DNA of 21,570 bases from a virus: positions 1 to 21,570 of IMG/VR virus record IMGVR_UViG_3300042295_000033. One strand, written 5' to 3'. A program made the position numbers and the translations under genes. Position 1 is the first letter of the stretch. Every line of letters begins with the position of its first letter. The notes beneath the pieces were generated by a model, which saw nothing but the letters and a program-made list of their open reading frames with translations, ran no database searches and had not been told where the DNA came from. Shown piece after piece: positions 7,207 to 13,781 of this stretch.

Positions 7207-7928
7207 TATTTACCCCCTTGCTGAGTAGTCGTACTAGTACCACCAGAAGGTACACTAGTGAATAGATTCGTGAATTGCTGTAGCTTTTGCTGTGGCAGAG
7301 TTTGTTCGTAGTTATAACGGTTGATAGCGTCTTGCAGAGCTTTCTGCTGATATGACTCAACGCCCTGACCTGCTGTCAGTAACTTCTGAATATCTTGGTA
7401 ATCAGCCTGAGCATAAGCTGGCGCACCTTGTACAGCAGCCATTTGTCTGCCACGCTCTGCCTCAGCAGATTGATACGCTAATTGACCTGCACTTTCCGCT
7501 AGATTGCGACCGAATATATCTTGAGCCTGACCAACTTGCTGACCCATTGCGCTAGAGCCATAACGACCCATTGATGAAGCCTTAGACTGTAAGCCTTGTA
7601 CGCCACGAGTATATGCTTCTTCAGCCTGACGAGTAGTTCCTGCTAATGCACCTTCCAAGAATGGATTAACGCCTCTACCTTGAACTGTGGAGAGATATTC
7701 TTGCTGCGCTGCTTGCTGAATTGGAGAACCTGATATAGCTCGTTGTTGAGCCGCCTGTAATGCTTGTGTCGTAGCTTCACTAGGAGATACATAAGTCTGA
7801 CCAGGAAAGAATTGCGCTCCAGGTGCTTGGTACTGACGTTTAGCTTCCTCAAGACCATAAGTTACATACGGCTTAATGCTCTCGTCTATCCCGCTTGTTG
7901 TGGTTGACCCACCGCCTCCACCGCCCAT
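7206..7928 (-). CDS. Ejection-cassette protein with glycine-rich N terminus
   Basis: A 240-residue soluble protein beginning with a run of glycines (MGGGGGGSTTTSGIDESIKP). The body is Gln/Ala-rich and helical: TTQALQAAQQRAISG, IQQAAQQEYLSTVQGRG, TRQAEEAYTRGVQGL, GQQVGQAQDIFGRNLAESAG. It has an R-x-Y/S-rich middle (SSMGRYGSSAMGQQ), and the C terminus is disordered Ser/Thr/Gln/Gly (SVPSGGTSTTTQQGGK). I recognise this glycine-start, Gln/Ala-rich pattern from proteins of podovirus ejection cassettes, in the place taken by gp7 in P22. It starts 1 base after the GNAT-like gene and its stop is shared with the next start (TAATG). No catalytic motif is visible. Confidence 0.72.
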   Translation of the reverse strand: MGGGGGGSTTTSGIDESIKPYVTYGLEEAKRQYQAPGAQFFPGQTYVSPSEATTQALQAAQQRAISGSPIQQAAQQEYLSTVQGRGVNPFLEGALAGTTRQAEEAYTRGVQGLQSKASSMGRYGSSAMGQQVGQAQDIFGRNLAESAGQLAYQSAEAERGRQMAAVQGAPAYAQADYQDIQKLLTAGQGVESYQQKALQDAINRYNYEQTLPQQKLQQFTNLFTSVPSGGTSTTTQQGGK

Positions 7929-7929
7929 A

Positions 7930-8328
7930 TTACACCTCGCAAATCCACTGTTTAGGACGGAAACCTAATTGTTTCGCCCTACGTTGCCAACCTTGTCGAT
8001 GGCTAGAGAAAGTTACATATTTTGCATTAGCTTGACTTGCCAAGCCTTTTATGTATTTTAGCCCATCTTCAACCATTTGATAATCATTTTCTAACGTCCA
8101 AGCCGCCCAAACGTGTAGATGTAGTCCAGATGGCTGCAATATGAAGAAGCCACCGAACCTCTGCTCCTTCAAAACTACCCATAGAAGTGATCTATTAGAG
8201 ATTAAATCTGCATAGACATCTTCTACTATCCAATCCTCTGGGCTATACCCTTTAATTTTGTCTAATGGTGCTTTAATTGATGCCCACCATTTCCGAATAT
8301 CTGCTACTGGTATATGTCTAAATTCCAT
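7930..8328 (-). CDS. GNAT-like small protein of the ejection cassette
   Basis: A 132-residue protein with the strand-helix pattern of a GNAT acyltransferase fold: an N-terminal helix region (IPVADIRKWWASIKAPLDKI), a central strand pair (SLLWVVLKEQRFGGFFILQP then LHLHVWAAWTLEN), a helix (MVEDGLKYIKGLASQANA) and an ending YVTFSSHRQGWQRRAKQLGF then RPKQWICEV, which matches the usual 'xxRxGWxRxAxxLGF' end of GNAT folds. The classic acetyl-CoA pyrophosphate loop (Q/RxxGxG/A) is not evident, so catalytic activity is doubtful. Small proteins of this type occur at the head of podovirus ejection cassettes; T7 gp13 has a comparable size and position. It begins at a TAATG overlap with the upstream gene. 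A structural or assembly role is more likely than an enzymatic one. Confidence 0.65.
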   Translation of the reverse strand: MEFRHIPVADIRKWWASIKAPLDKIKGYSPEDWIVEDVYADLISNRSLLWVVLKEQRFGGFFILQPSGLHLHVWAAWTLENDYQMVEDGLKYIKGLASQANAKYVTFSSHRQGWQRRAKQLGFRPKQWICEV

Positions 8329-9125
8329 TAGCCCACCACAATGTAGCCGTATGTCTTATCTGCTGTGTTATTAGACCAATGCGTCAAAGTAGCACTCCCT
8401 TGAGTTTGTGAAGAAACGTATATGTTACTTGTAGCTGATGGAGCTATATATTGCATTGTCGCTATAACGCTAGGTACAGATGGTCTTGTAGGACTTGTGC
8501 TAGTACCATAATGCTCAATAGATATACCAGTATTAGAAACACGCCACATTATCTCAACATAATCATTGGCTTGCAATTCTAAAAAGAAATTAATTGCTGC
8601 AATCATGTGGCTAGGATCGCCAGCACTTTTACGAGTCGTTAATCCAAAACGACTATTTGAGCCAGCTATATCTGTTCCATTTTTTCTAAACCATACATCT
8701 ACTTCTTCAGAATCATTATGGTTATTCTTAAACTGAATAGAAAACTGAATGTTATATATGCCATAATTTCTGACGTTCATTCTTGAGCTATTCGATAGAT
8801 ATACTCCGTTAGAATAGTCAGTGGTGTTTAACGTTATTGCGTAAGCTGTAGTCGTATTAGCAGCAGTTTGATCTGTAGTATCCTGAAACGCACCATAAGG
8901 AGCTGCATCAGCCTCAGCAGCATTACTTATAGGAACCAAGAATATCAAGCTCTCTTTGCCTATACGGCTGTCGTATATAGTCGTTGTAGTCACATTGCCT
9001 GTGGCTAAAGTTACCTTGCCAGTGTTATTCGTCTTACCGTCCATAATCCCACGAACGACCTCAGCAACCTGTCGCTGATCCCCACCAAAAGGAGGTAACG
9101 TCTGAAACTGGACTGTTCTCGTCAT
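8328..9125 (-). CDS. Beta-sandwich (C1q/jelly-roll-like) virion protein
   Basis: A 265-residue protein. Residues 1-35 are polar and probably attach it to the virion (FQTLPPFGGDQRQVAEVVRG). Residues 35-75 carry a motif frequent in phage structural proteins: KVTLATGNVTTTTIYDSRIG, then LIFLVPISNAAEADAA. Residues about 90-230 read as a C1q/TNF-like beta-sandwich (GIYNIQFSIQFKN, VDVWFRKNGTDIAGSNSR, INFFLELQANDYVEIMWRVS, PSVPSVIATMQYIAP). The end, LTHWSNNTADKTYGYIVVG, is another common short C-terminal phage motif. The gene overlaps the hub gene by 4 bases (ATGA) and the next gene at TAATG. It occupies about the place of the tail needle or closing proteins in P22, but the fold suggests surface binding or decoration. 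Exact role unknown. Confidence 0.65.
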   Translation of the reverse strand: MTRTVQFQTLPPFGGDQRQVAEVVRGIMDGKTNNTGKVTLATGNVTTTTIYDSRIGKESLIFLVPISNAAEADAAPYGAFQDTTDQTAANTTTAYAITLNTTDYSNGVYLSNSSRMNVRNYGIYNIQFSIQFKNNHNDSEEVDVWFRKNGTDIAGSNSRFGLTTRKSAGDPSHMIAAINFFLELQANDYVEIMWRVSNTGISIEHYGTSTSPTRPSVPSVIATMQYIAPSATSNIYVSSQTQGSATLTHWSNNTADKTYGYIVVG

Positions 9126-10543
9126 CGAGTACCCTGACCTGCTATGTCTATTTCAACCGCTACAGCCGTTCTCCAGTTACCACTAGGACTAGTTTTAACC
9201 CTGTGATACCTACCTGCCGAACGCAGCCCACAGCGACCCTCAGAATCAGCTACAGACGCATCTCCGAACGTAATAGCATCAGACAATAGCTCACGACTTG
9301 CGACCGCTACAGAGCCGCTACCAGCGTCCACAATAGGTCTGCCTAAAGTAATGACTGAATGACCAACATCTATGTCACCTGACGTTAAAGCAGCCTGTTT
9401 GTATTGACCGCTAAAGGTAACAATATTAGGGCCTCTCGTTGCAGACAATAACAATAGACCACCAACCCACTGACGATCATCCAAAGAGATACCTAGTGAG
9501 TCTATGCTTGCGCTAAATACGTCTAATCCTTCTAGCGTTACAGATGGCGTTAGAGCAAACGATACGCTATCAGCAGTAGTCTCTGCATACGACCATTTTT
9601 GTAGCGAGATGTTATAAATCAGCAGTAAATTGTCACCATTCTGTGCAGGAAACAGCCAAGTAATCAGGCGTTTCTCAGTATCTATAGCAGATGACATTCC
9701 TAACTTAACTGCTGTTAGGTTAGCGTTATCAAAGAACCATCGATCTATCTTTTCTGTACCAATTCCTTTGGTTGTCTGACCGTCACACACGTAAAAACCA
9801 TCGTCTGCTAGGAAATATGTTAATCCTGCAAAGTTTATGATTGATCCGGCAGAAATACAGCCTAAAGTACGGTTAATAGCGTCAAACTGGAAGAAATACG
9901 GACTACCTGCATACGTCATACGGTAGATTGCACGTTCTAAGAATACGATTCCAAACTCACCACCCGCTAATCCTGTGATGTCACCACCGTCAGGCATTAC
10001 CTGAGAGTCAGCTTGACTAGCAAGACCAGCAGTCCAATCTGTTTCATCGTTAATATCAGACCAATAAACCTTGTTTTCTTCGCCAGCTACGTTAGCAGCG
10101 ACTACAAAGTCCTTAACTACAGTTACATACTTAGCTTCTGGAGCATCAGCAGACAAATCTCCTGCATAAGTCGATGAATTTAGCGTGAACGACTGTAATT
10201 TATCCGTTCCGTTAGCCATAATCATCTTTGCACCATACTGCGTAACGTCCCAATACTCAATATTTGTATATCCAGAAGTAGTTAATGGAGACATTGCACG
10301 AGTTCCGGCAGTATATTTATACAAATTACTAGCAGAAGCACCAAATAGTGATACCGTTCCTGCGTATTTACCCGCAAAACACGTCAATAAATCAGCATTA
10401 GCATCGTCAGAATACTCAACTTCATCAAGAAGTGGAGCATATCCATTAGTAACTGGATAACAGTTAACTGCACCAGTTAAAGCACCTGTAACTCCAGGCT
10501 GATCTGGTAGCCATTCACCAAATATTATTCGTTGTTTAGCCAT
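9122..10543 (-). CDS. Tail hub / nozzle protein (P22 gp10-like packaged-DNA stabilisation family)
   Basis: A protein of 473 residues from the ATG at 10543. It begins MAKQRIIFGEWLPDQPGV and shows the pattern of the P22 gp10-like family: GAVNCYPVTNGYAPL, repeated blade-like beta segments, VVKDFVVAANVAGEENKVYW then SDINDETDWT, GGDITGLAGGEFGIVFLER and YRMTYAGSPYFFQFDAI, ILFQ-free but with GTEKIDRWFFDN and LFPAQNGDNLLLIYN and LQKWSYAE. These proteins form the hub or nozzle that prolongs the portal and closes the head. An in-frame TTG five codons upstream is possible, but the ATG overlaps the upstream stop as TAATG with AAGG placed properly before it, so I use the ATG. The C-terminal 90 residues are more beta-rich, with a likely accessory domain. 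Confidence 0.8.
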   Translation of the reverse strand: MAKQRIIFGEWLPDQPGVTGALTGAVNCYPVTNGYAPLLDEVEYSDDANADLLTCFAGKYAGTVSLFGASASNLYKYTAGTRAMSPLTTSGYTNIEYWDVTQYGAKMIMANGTDKLQSFTLNSSTYAGDLSADAPEAKYVTVVKDFVVAANVAGEENKVYWSDINDETDWTAGLASQADSQVMPDGGDITGLAGGEFGIVFLERAIYRMTYAGSPYFFQFDAINRTLGCISAGSIINFAGLTYFLADDGFYVCDGQTTKGIGTEKIDRWFFDNANLTAVKLGMSSAIDTEKRLITWLFPAQNGDNLLLIYNISLQKWSYAETTADSVSFALTPSVTLEGLDVFSASIDSLGISLDDRQWVGGLLLLSATRGPNIVTFSGQYKQAALTSGDIDVGHSVITLGRPIVDAGSGSVAVASRELLSDAITFGDASVADSEGRCGLRSAGRYHRVKTSPSGNWRTAVAVEIDIAGQGTR

Positions 10544-11259
10544 TATTGCCTTGTCCAAGTATCAGATTGCGATGAAACTACTGTCCATGTGTTATCGCCA
10601 GAAGGAACGATAGTCCAAGTATTCGATTGTTCTGTGACGTTATCCCACTCGTCACCAATTACCTGACCGTCTGCGCTTATATCAGCATTTCCTTCTATGT
10701 CAGCTATTGCGTTCCATACAGCAATCGCTAAACATGAAACCTCTGCTAGAGCATCTACCGAAGCGTTACCACTATAATCAACTTCGCTACTTGATGTTAC
10801 CGTAGCTGCCCCATCAATAGCAGCAGTTCCTACCTGAACTCGTATGCCTTCAGCCGTAACCGTAGCAGTACCGTCAATAGCACCAGTAAAGAATAATGTT
10901 CTAGTAGCCTCTGCCGTAACCGTTGCCGTACCATCTACAGCAGCAGTAGCAAGTATTATTAAGCCACCATTAGCCGTTACAGTAGCAGTACCAATTATTG
11001 AGCCAGTAGCACTATAAATAATGCCACCTGCCGCAGTTACCACCGCAGTTGCATCTATAGAGCCTGTAGCAGTCTGAATCCTAATGCCTACAGCAGAAAC
11101 AGTAGCAGAGCCGTTAATACTTCCTGCACCGTTATAAACAGCAAAAGCGTTTGCCGTTACTGTGGCAAAAGCATCTACCGCAGCAGTAGCTAATACGACA
11201 TTCCCAGCTTCACCTAATGACGAATACGGAGCTTGTGAATATGCCGATAAACCAAACAT
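10543..11259 (-). CDS. Nine-repeat beta-rich virion protein with C-terminal WT repeats
   Basis: A 238-residue protein of simple design. Residues 1-23 (MFGLSAYSQAPYSSLGEAG) resemble the N termini of small phage tail proteins. Residues 24-203 are nine tandem 20-residue repeats with no insertion or deletion; a typical unit is ATGSIIGTATVTANGGLIIL, consensus (A/G)T(A/G)(A/S)(I/V)DGTATVTA. The last two units are divergent. Residues 204-238 contain SNTWTIVPSG, DNTWTVVSSQ and SDTWTRQ, a decapeptide repeat that recurs at the C terminus of phage structural proteins. Alternating hydrophobic and small residues suggest a beta-solenoid or stacked beta structure. The gene abuts the upstream stop (TAAATG) and shares TAATG with the hub gene. 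A rod, decoration or tail-associated part is inferred. Confidence 0.75.
   Translation of the reverse strand: MFGLSAYSQAPYSSLGEAGNVVLATAAVDAFATVTANAFAVYNGAGSINGSATVSAVGIRIQTATGSIDATAVVTAAGGIIYSATGSIIGTATVTANGGLIILATAAVDGTATVTAEATRTLFFTGAIDGTATVTAEGIRVQVGTAAIDGAATVTSSSEVDYSGNASVDALAEVSCLAIAVWNAIADIEGNADISADGQVIGDEWDNVTEQSNTWTIVPSGDNTWTVVSSQSDTWTRQ
10651..11190 (-). repeat. Nine in-register 60-base tandem repeats
   Basis: Codons 24-203 of the repeat protein. Nine units of exactly 60 bases make 540 bases with no length change between units. The core 'gtaaccgtagcagtaccgtc' and close variants return at the same phase in each unit on the plus strand. Central units are most alike; the unit nearest the 3' end of the gene is the most diverged. 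Confidence 0.93.
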
Positions 11260-11760
11260 TTAGAACACCACCCACTTAGACCCACTAGGAACAGTTACGC
11301 TTACACCACCGTTAATCGTAATAGGGCCAGCACTCATAGCTGAATATCCGCTAGGAATTGAGAAACTTGTAGCTACAGTGAGTTTGTTAATTACGATACC
11401 GTTAGAAGCACCTAACTGCTCTGCGTAAGCCGTATTATCAGCATCCTCATGAACAGACTTGGCGGCAGGATACGTAGCAAATACGTCCTTGCTATTGCTT
11501 GCAAACGATATAGGTGAAGTAGTACCAGAACTGTTAGCTAGTACCGTATCACGAGATAAAGTAGTACCAGAAGATGTGTAAGTACCGATACCTACTTCCC
11601 ATGTTCCAGCAGTGCTGTCAACAATAGAATAGTAGGTAGTATTGCCATTACCAATTACAGCAAAGGATTGAAACCCAGCACTAGCACCAGCAAGCGTTAG
11701 CGTACCAGTGCCAGCAGTGGTAGATGTTTCCTTGACACGATCTGCGACAACTAGTGCCAT
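11260..11760 (-). CDS. Beta-rich tail or decoration protein with shared C-terminal cassette
   Basis: A 166-residue protein. The N-terminal part has DRVKETSTTAGTGTLTLAG, FAVIGNGNTTYYSIVD and GTWEVGIGTYTSSGTTLSRD, then VLANSSGTTSPISFASNSKD and VFATYPAAKSV. This set (DRVKETSTTTGTG... to VFxTYPA) is a conserved module of small phage structural proteins that I recognise, and probably an oligomeric beta fold. After a linker (NKLTVATSFSIPSG), the C terminus SAGPITINGGVSVTVPSGSK then WVVF is nearly the same cassette that ends the fibre protein at 2335-2910. It stands between a gp80-like protein and the repeat protein. A tail or head surface role is inferred; there is no enzyme motif. Confidence 0.72.
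   Translation of the reverse strand: MALVVADRVKETSTTAGTGTLTLAGASAGFQSFAVIGNGNTTYYSIVDSTAGTWEVGIGTYTSSGTTLSRDTVLANSSGTTSPISFASNSKDVFATYPAAKSVHEDADNTAYAEQLGASNGIVINKLTVATSFSIPSGYSAMSAGPITINGGVSVTVPSGSKWVVF
11263..11337 (-). repeat. Copy 2 of the duplicated C-terminal tip cassette (partner at 2335-2412)
   Basis: The last 25 codons before the stop of the 166-residue gene; see the partner for the shared residues and the identical 17-base core. Loop residues between the conserved strands differ (VASGVTV against INGGVSV), so the copies have diverged or been exchanged separately. Confidence 0.85.
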
Positions 11761-11770
11761 TATTTACCCC

Positions 11771-12157
11771 TTACGCCAGAGTTACACTAAGACCGCCAAT
11801 AGCTATCTTAAAGATATCTCCAGAAGAAATAGTTTTAGATGTGTCTAATGCTGTGTGGTAAAGCAAGTTACCACTAGAAGAAGCGTCAAGAATACCGATC
11901 CAGCCAACTGTACCCCATGAACCAGAAGCCTGTGGAAACTCTACCGCAGCAGTATTCGTAGATACACCGTTACTAGGCGCACCCATTGTTACCGCAGTAC
12001 GTGTATAAGAACCGCCAGATACTTCAGTGCCAGTATTGGCATCAGTAGGATCAGACGTATATAGACCTACGTAAACAGTAGAAGGACTTGTATAGCTCGT
12101 ATTACGCAAGGTAGCGTTAATCAGAGCATTTTCTAGGAAATTTGACATCTCTGCCAT
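11771..12157 (-). CDS. gp80-like phage tail-fibre-type protein
   Basis: A 128-residue protein. FLENALINATLRNTSYTSP, VYVGLYTSDPTDANTGTE, then VSGGSYTRTAVTMGAPSNG, AAVEFPQASGSWGTVGWIG and NLLYHTALDTSKTISSGD make a very conserved pattern of a small beta-rich phage family usually annotated as a tail-fibre protein (gp80-like). It ends FKIAIGGLSVTLA, also typical. The family protein is normally about this length, so it is complete. It lies 5 bases after the adaptor gene and 10 bases before the 166-residue gene, in the connector-to-tail part of the operon. It may be a tail or head-decoration subunit; the exact place in the virion is not known to me. Confidence 0.8.
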   Translation of the reverse strand: MAEMSNFLENALINATLRNTSYTSPSTVYVGLYTSDPTDANTGTEVSGGSYTRTAVTMGAPSNGVSTNTAAVEFPQASGSWGTVGWIGILDASSSGNLLYHTALDTSKTISSGDIFKIAIGGLSVTLA

Positions 12158-12162
12158 AATTG

Positions 12163-12783
12163 TTACCTCACGTTATAGTTCATTGACATTGGCTGACCAC
12201 TATACTCACTACTCTGGTCTGCAATCGTTATTGATGATATTGCTCTATCGTACAAACTAGCCCAAGTCTGTAATCTTGCGTCATTCATTAGATACGGTTC
12301 TGCCTCGCCTAAAGAAGCATAAAGCAACGCATCAGGGAAGTTAGTTAAGAATACATTACCTTGATTTGAGTCGCTCAAGAAGTACGGCTGTGCGTAGTAG
12401 AGCATTTGTAGCTGATAAGTTGAATCAGGAACAGGAGACAATTGAAGCTCTGTCGCTAACACAGTATAGTCAGTAGGCTTACCTGATTCTGTAGCCCTGT
12501 AAGAGTTATAGAACGAGTTAGGCGCACTATAGGCTAGTGTCGTTATAGGGTTAGTATTGACGTGAATATCACGCATCTCTAGGAAGTCAGTAGGTAATCC
12601 TACGGTAGAGTCTCCACCTGTCGTATTTGCTGTAGCTACAACCAACATTTGACGAGTTCTAAGTTCTCTACGCAGACGTAATTCAGCCAACTGGATGAAC
12701 GTAGGAATCATAGCCGTTAAATCACTACGAGCTAAGTAACTAGCTATCGTAGTCTTTAGTTCACTGTATGTACTAAAAGCCAT
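12163..12783 (-). CDS. Head-tail adaptor protein (SU10 adaptor-like)
   Basis: A 206-residue protein with the pattern of the podovirus adaptor family: an N-terminal helical part (YSELKTTIASYLARSDLTAM then IPTFIQLAELRLRRELRTRQ), a beta part with VGLPTDFLEMRDIHV and TPDSTYQ-like strands (LQLSPVPDSTYQLQMLYYAQ), and a C-terminal helical part (FPDALLYASLGEAEPYLMND, RLQTWASLYDRAISSI). Such adaptors form the ring under the portal and connect it to the nozzle. It fits the major capsid family, also SU10-type. It starts 1 base after the glycosyltransferase gene. The assignment is from motif pattern plus position between capsid and hub. Confidence 0.82.
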   Translation of the reverse strand: MAFSTYSELKTTIASYLARSDLTAMIPTFIQLAELRLRRELRTRQMLVVATANTTGGDSTVGLPTDFLEMRDIHVNTNPITTLAYSAPNSFYNSYRATESGKPTDYTVLATELQLSPVPDSTYQLQMLYYAQPYFLSDSNQGNVFLTNFPDALLYASLGEAEPYLMNDARLQTWASLYDRAISSITIADQSSEYSGQPMSMNYNVR

Positions 12784-12784
12784 A

Positions 12785-13438
12785 TTATTCCTCTAGTTGC
12801 TCAAAATCTTCCCAGCCGTACTCATACGTACCTACGTGTTTGATGTGCATAGACAGCTCGTGATCCACCCAAGTATCAAAGCCATTGTCACCAGCCTTAA
12901 CGCAGAAGTGAACATCCTCACCGACTACACCTGTTGGCCCCCATCCTGCATCAAACCACGGCTGAGGAACCTTCTCAAACACTTCCCTACGAATCATTAC
13001 CGCCCCAAAACCAACAGCAGTAATCTTCTCAATACCTTCCTTACCACGAGAATCGACATTAGACCAATGATGGCGAATACCTTTCTCATCCTCTGACTTA
13101 ACTAACAACTTAGCAGTAGGCATACATGGTTTACGTCTAGTGACAGCATTGACACCTACGATTCCAACCTCACGAGATAACATTATCGTTATCAGATCAG
13201 GAGGAAAACGCATATCGCTATCAATGTATAAAACAGCGTCACAGCCCTCTTTTAATGCTACCTGAGCTAACTTCTCACGCTGATCGAATATAAGCGTTCC
13301 AGGCATCGTATAGAGGCTTAGACCGCCCTTACCGTCTTTGCATCGAACAGACGCATCATGTGCAGCCATCCTAGCAAAATCAAACGCAAAACCTGTATGT
13401 ACTTCATCCCTGCATGGAATACAAACGCCAACCCTCAT
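12785..13438 (-). CDS. GT-A fold glycosyltransferase within the head gene block
   Basis: A 217-residue protein with a complete GT-A (family 2-like) core. It has the nucleotide-binding start VGVCIPCRDEVHTGFAFD, a FDQREKLAQVALKEGCDAV helix, the metal-binding DxD as Asp73-Ser-Asp75 in LYIDSDMRFPPDL, VGFGAVMIRREVFEKV, a possible catalytic Glu174-Asp175 in VVGEDVHFCVKAGDNGF, and a late His201 in HIKHVG that can help bind metal. There is no membrane segment. It is inserted between the small gene after the capsid gene (ATGA overlap) and the adaptor gene (1-base gap), so it is co-expressed with virion genes. It could glycosylate a virion protein or alter host glycans; the substrate cannot be read from the sequence. 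Proteins of this form occur in several phage structural operons. Confidence 0.82.
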   Translation of the reverse strand: MRVGVCIPCRDEVHTGFAFDFARMAAHDASVRCKDGKGGLSLYTMPGTLIFDQREKLAQVALKEGCDAVLYIDSDMRFPPDLITIMLSREVGIVGVNAVTRRKPCMPTAKLLVKSEDEKGIRHHWSNVDSRGKEGIEKITAVGFGAVMIRREVFEKVPQPWFDAGWGPTGVVGEDVHFCVKAGDNGFDTWVDHELSMHIKHVGTYEYGWEDFEQLEE

Positions 13439-13734
13439 ACTGTTCCTCGATATATCTTTAATGGTGCTTGTTCAGGATGGTTGAGCCACTTCTTAAAAGC
13501 TACCTCGTCCATTATCGCAAATCCACGCATGATTCCCATTTGATTTAGCTTATCAATAGCCGTAAAAGGTATTGAGCCTATTAAATGTAAATCTTCGGTT
13601 GCTCCTGTCCTAGCCTTGTCAACTTCCTGAAGCACTTTATTGCGCTCTAGGATGTCAGATATATCTTGATTAGTTTCGATGATAATGCCGCCATCACCGT
13701 CCGCATGAACCGTCTGAGTACGAAAGTTTTCCAT
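13435..13734 (-). CDS. Small protein following the major capsid gene, unknown function
   Basis: A 99-residue soluble, mixed alpha/beta protein that I do not recognise as a named family. The N terminus has TVHADGDGGIIIETNQDISD, then a charged helix ILERNKVLQEVDKARTG, a segment DLHLIGSIPFTAIDKLNQMG and an end DEVAFKKWLNHPEQAPLKIY RGTV-like. Small genes at this place after the capsid gene are common in podoviruses and are called structural or head-completion proteins. It is the first gene after the capsid terminator, and only 9 bases separate the terminator's A/T run from its ATG. It ends with an ATGA overlap to the glycosyltransferase gene. Confidence 0.72.
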   Translation of the reverse strand: MENFRTQTVHADGDGGIIIETNQDISDILERNKVLQEVDKARTGATEDLHLIGSIPFTAIDKLNQMGIMRGFAIMDEVAFKKWLNHPEQAPLKIYRGTV

Positions 13735-13743
13735 TAATCCCTC

Positions 13744-13774
13744 AAAAAAGCCCCCTACCGTTAAGTAGAGGGCT
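13744..13774 (-). terminator. Rho-independent terminator just after the major capsid gene
   Basis: On the minus strand, AGCCCTCTAC, a six-base loop, and GTAGGGGGCT form a 10-pair stem with one G-U pair, followed by TTTTTT. It lies 7 bases after the capsid stop codon. There is hardly room for a promoter between it and the next ATG at 13734, so downstream genes must depend on read-through. T7 has a similar plan, with the T-phi terminator after its capsid gene. Confidence 0.9.
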
Positions 13775-13781
13775 AGTCAAA

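Noticed and set aside
10544-10558. TTG start for the hub protein, five codons earlier
   Set aside because: The ATG at 10543 overlaps the upstream stop (TAATG) as at other junctions and has AAGG at good distance, whereas TTG has no clear site.
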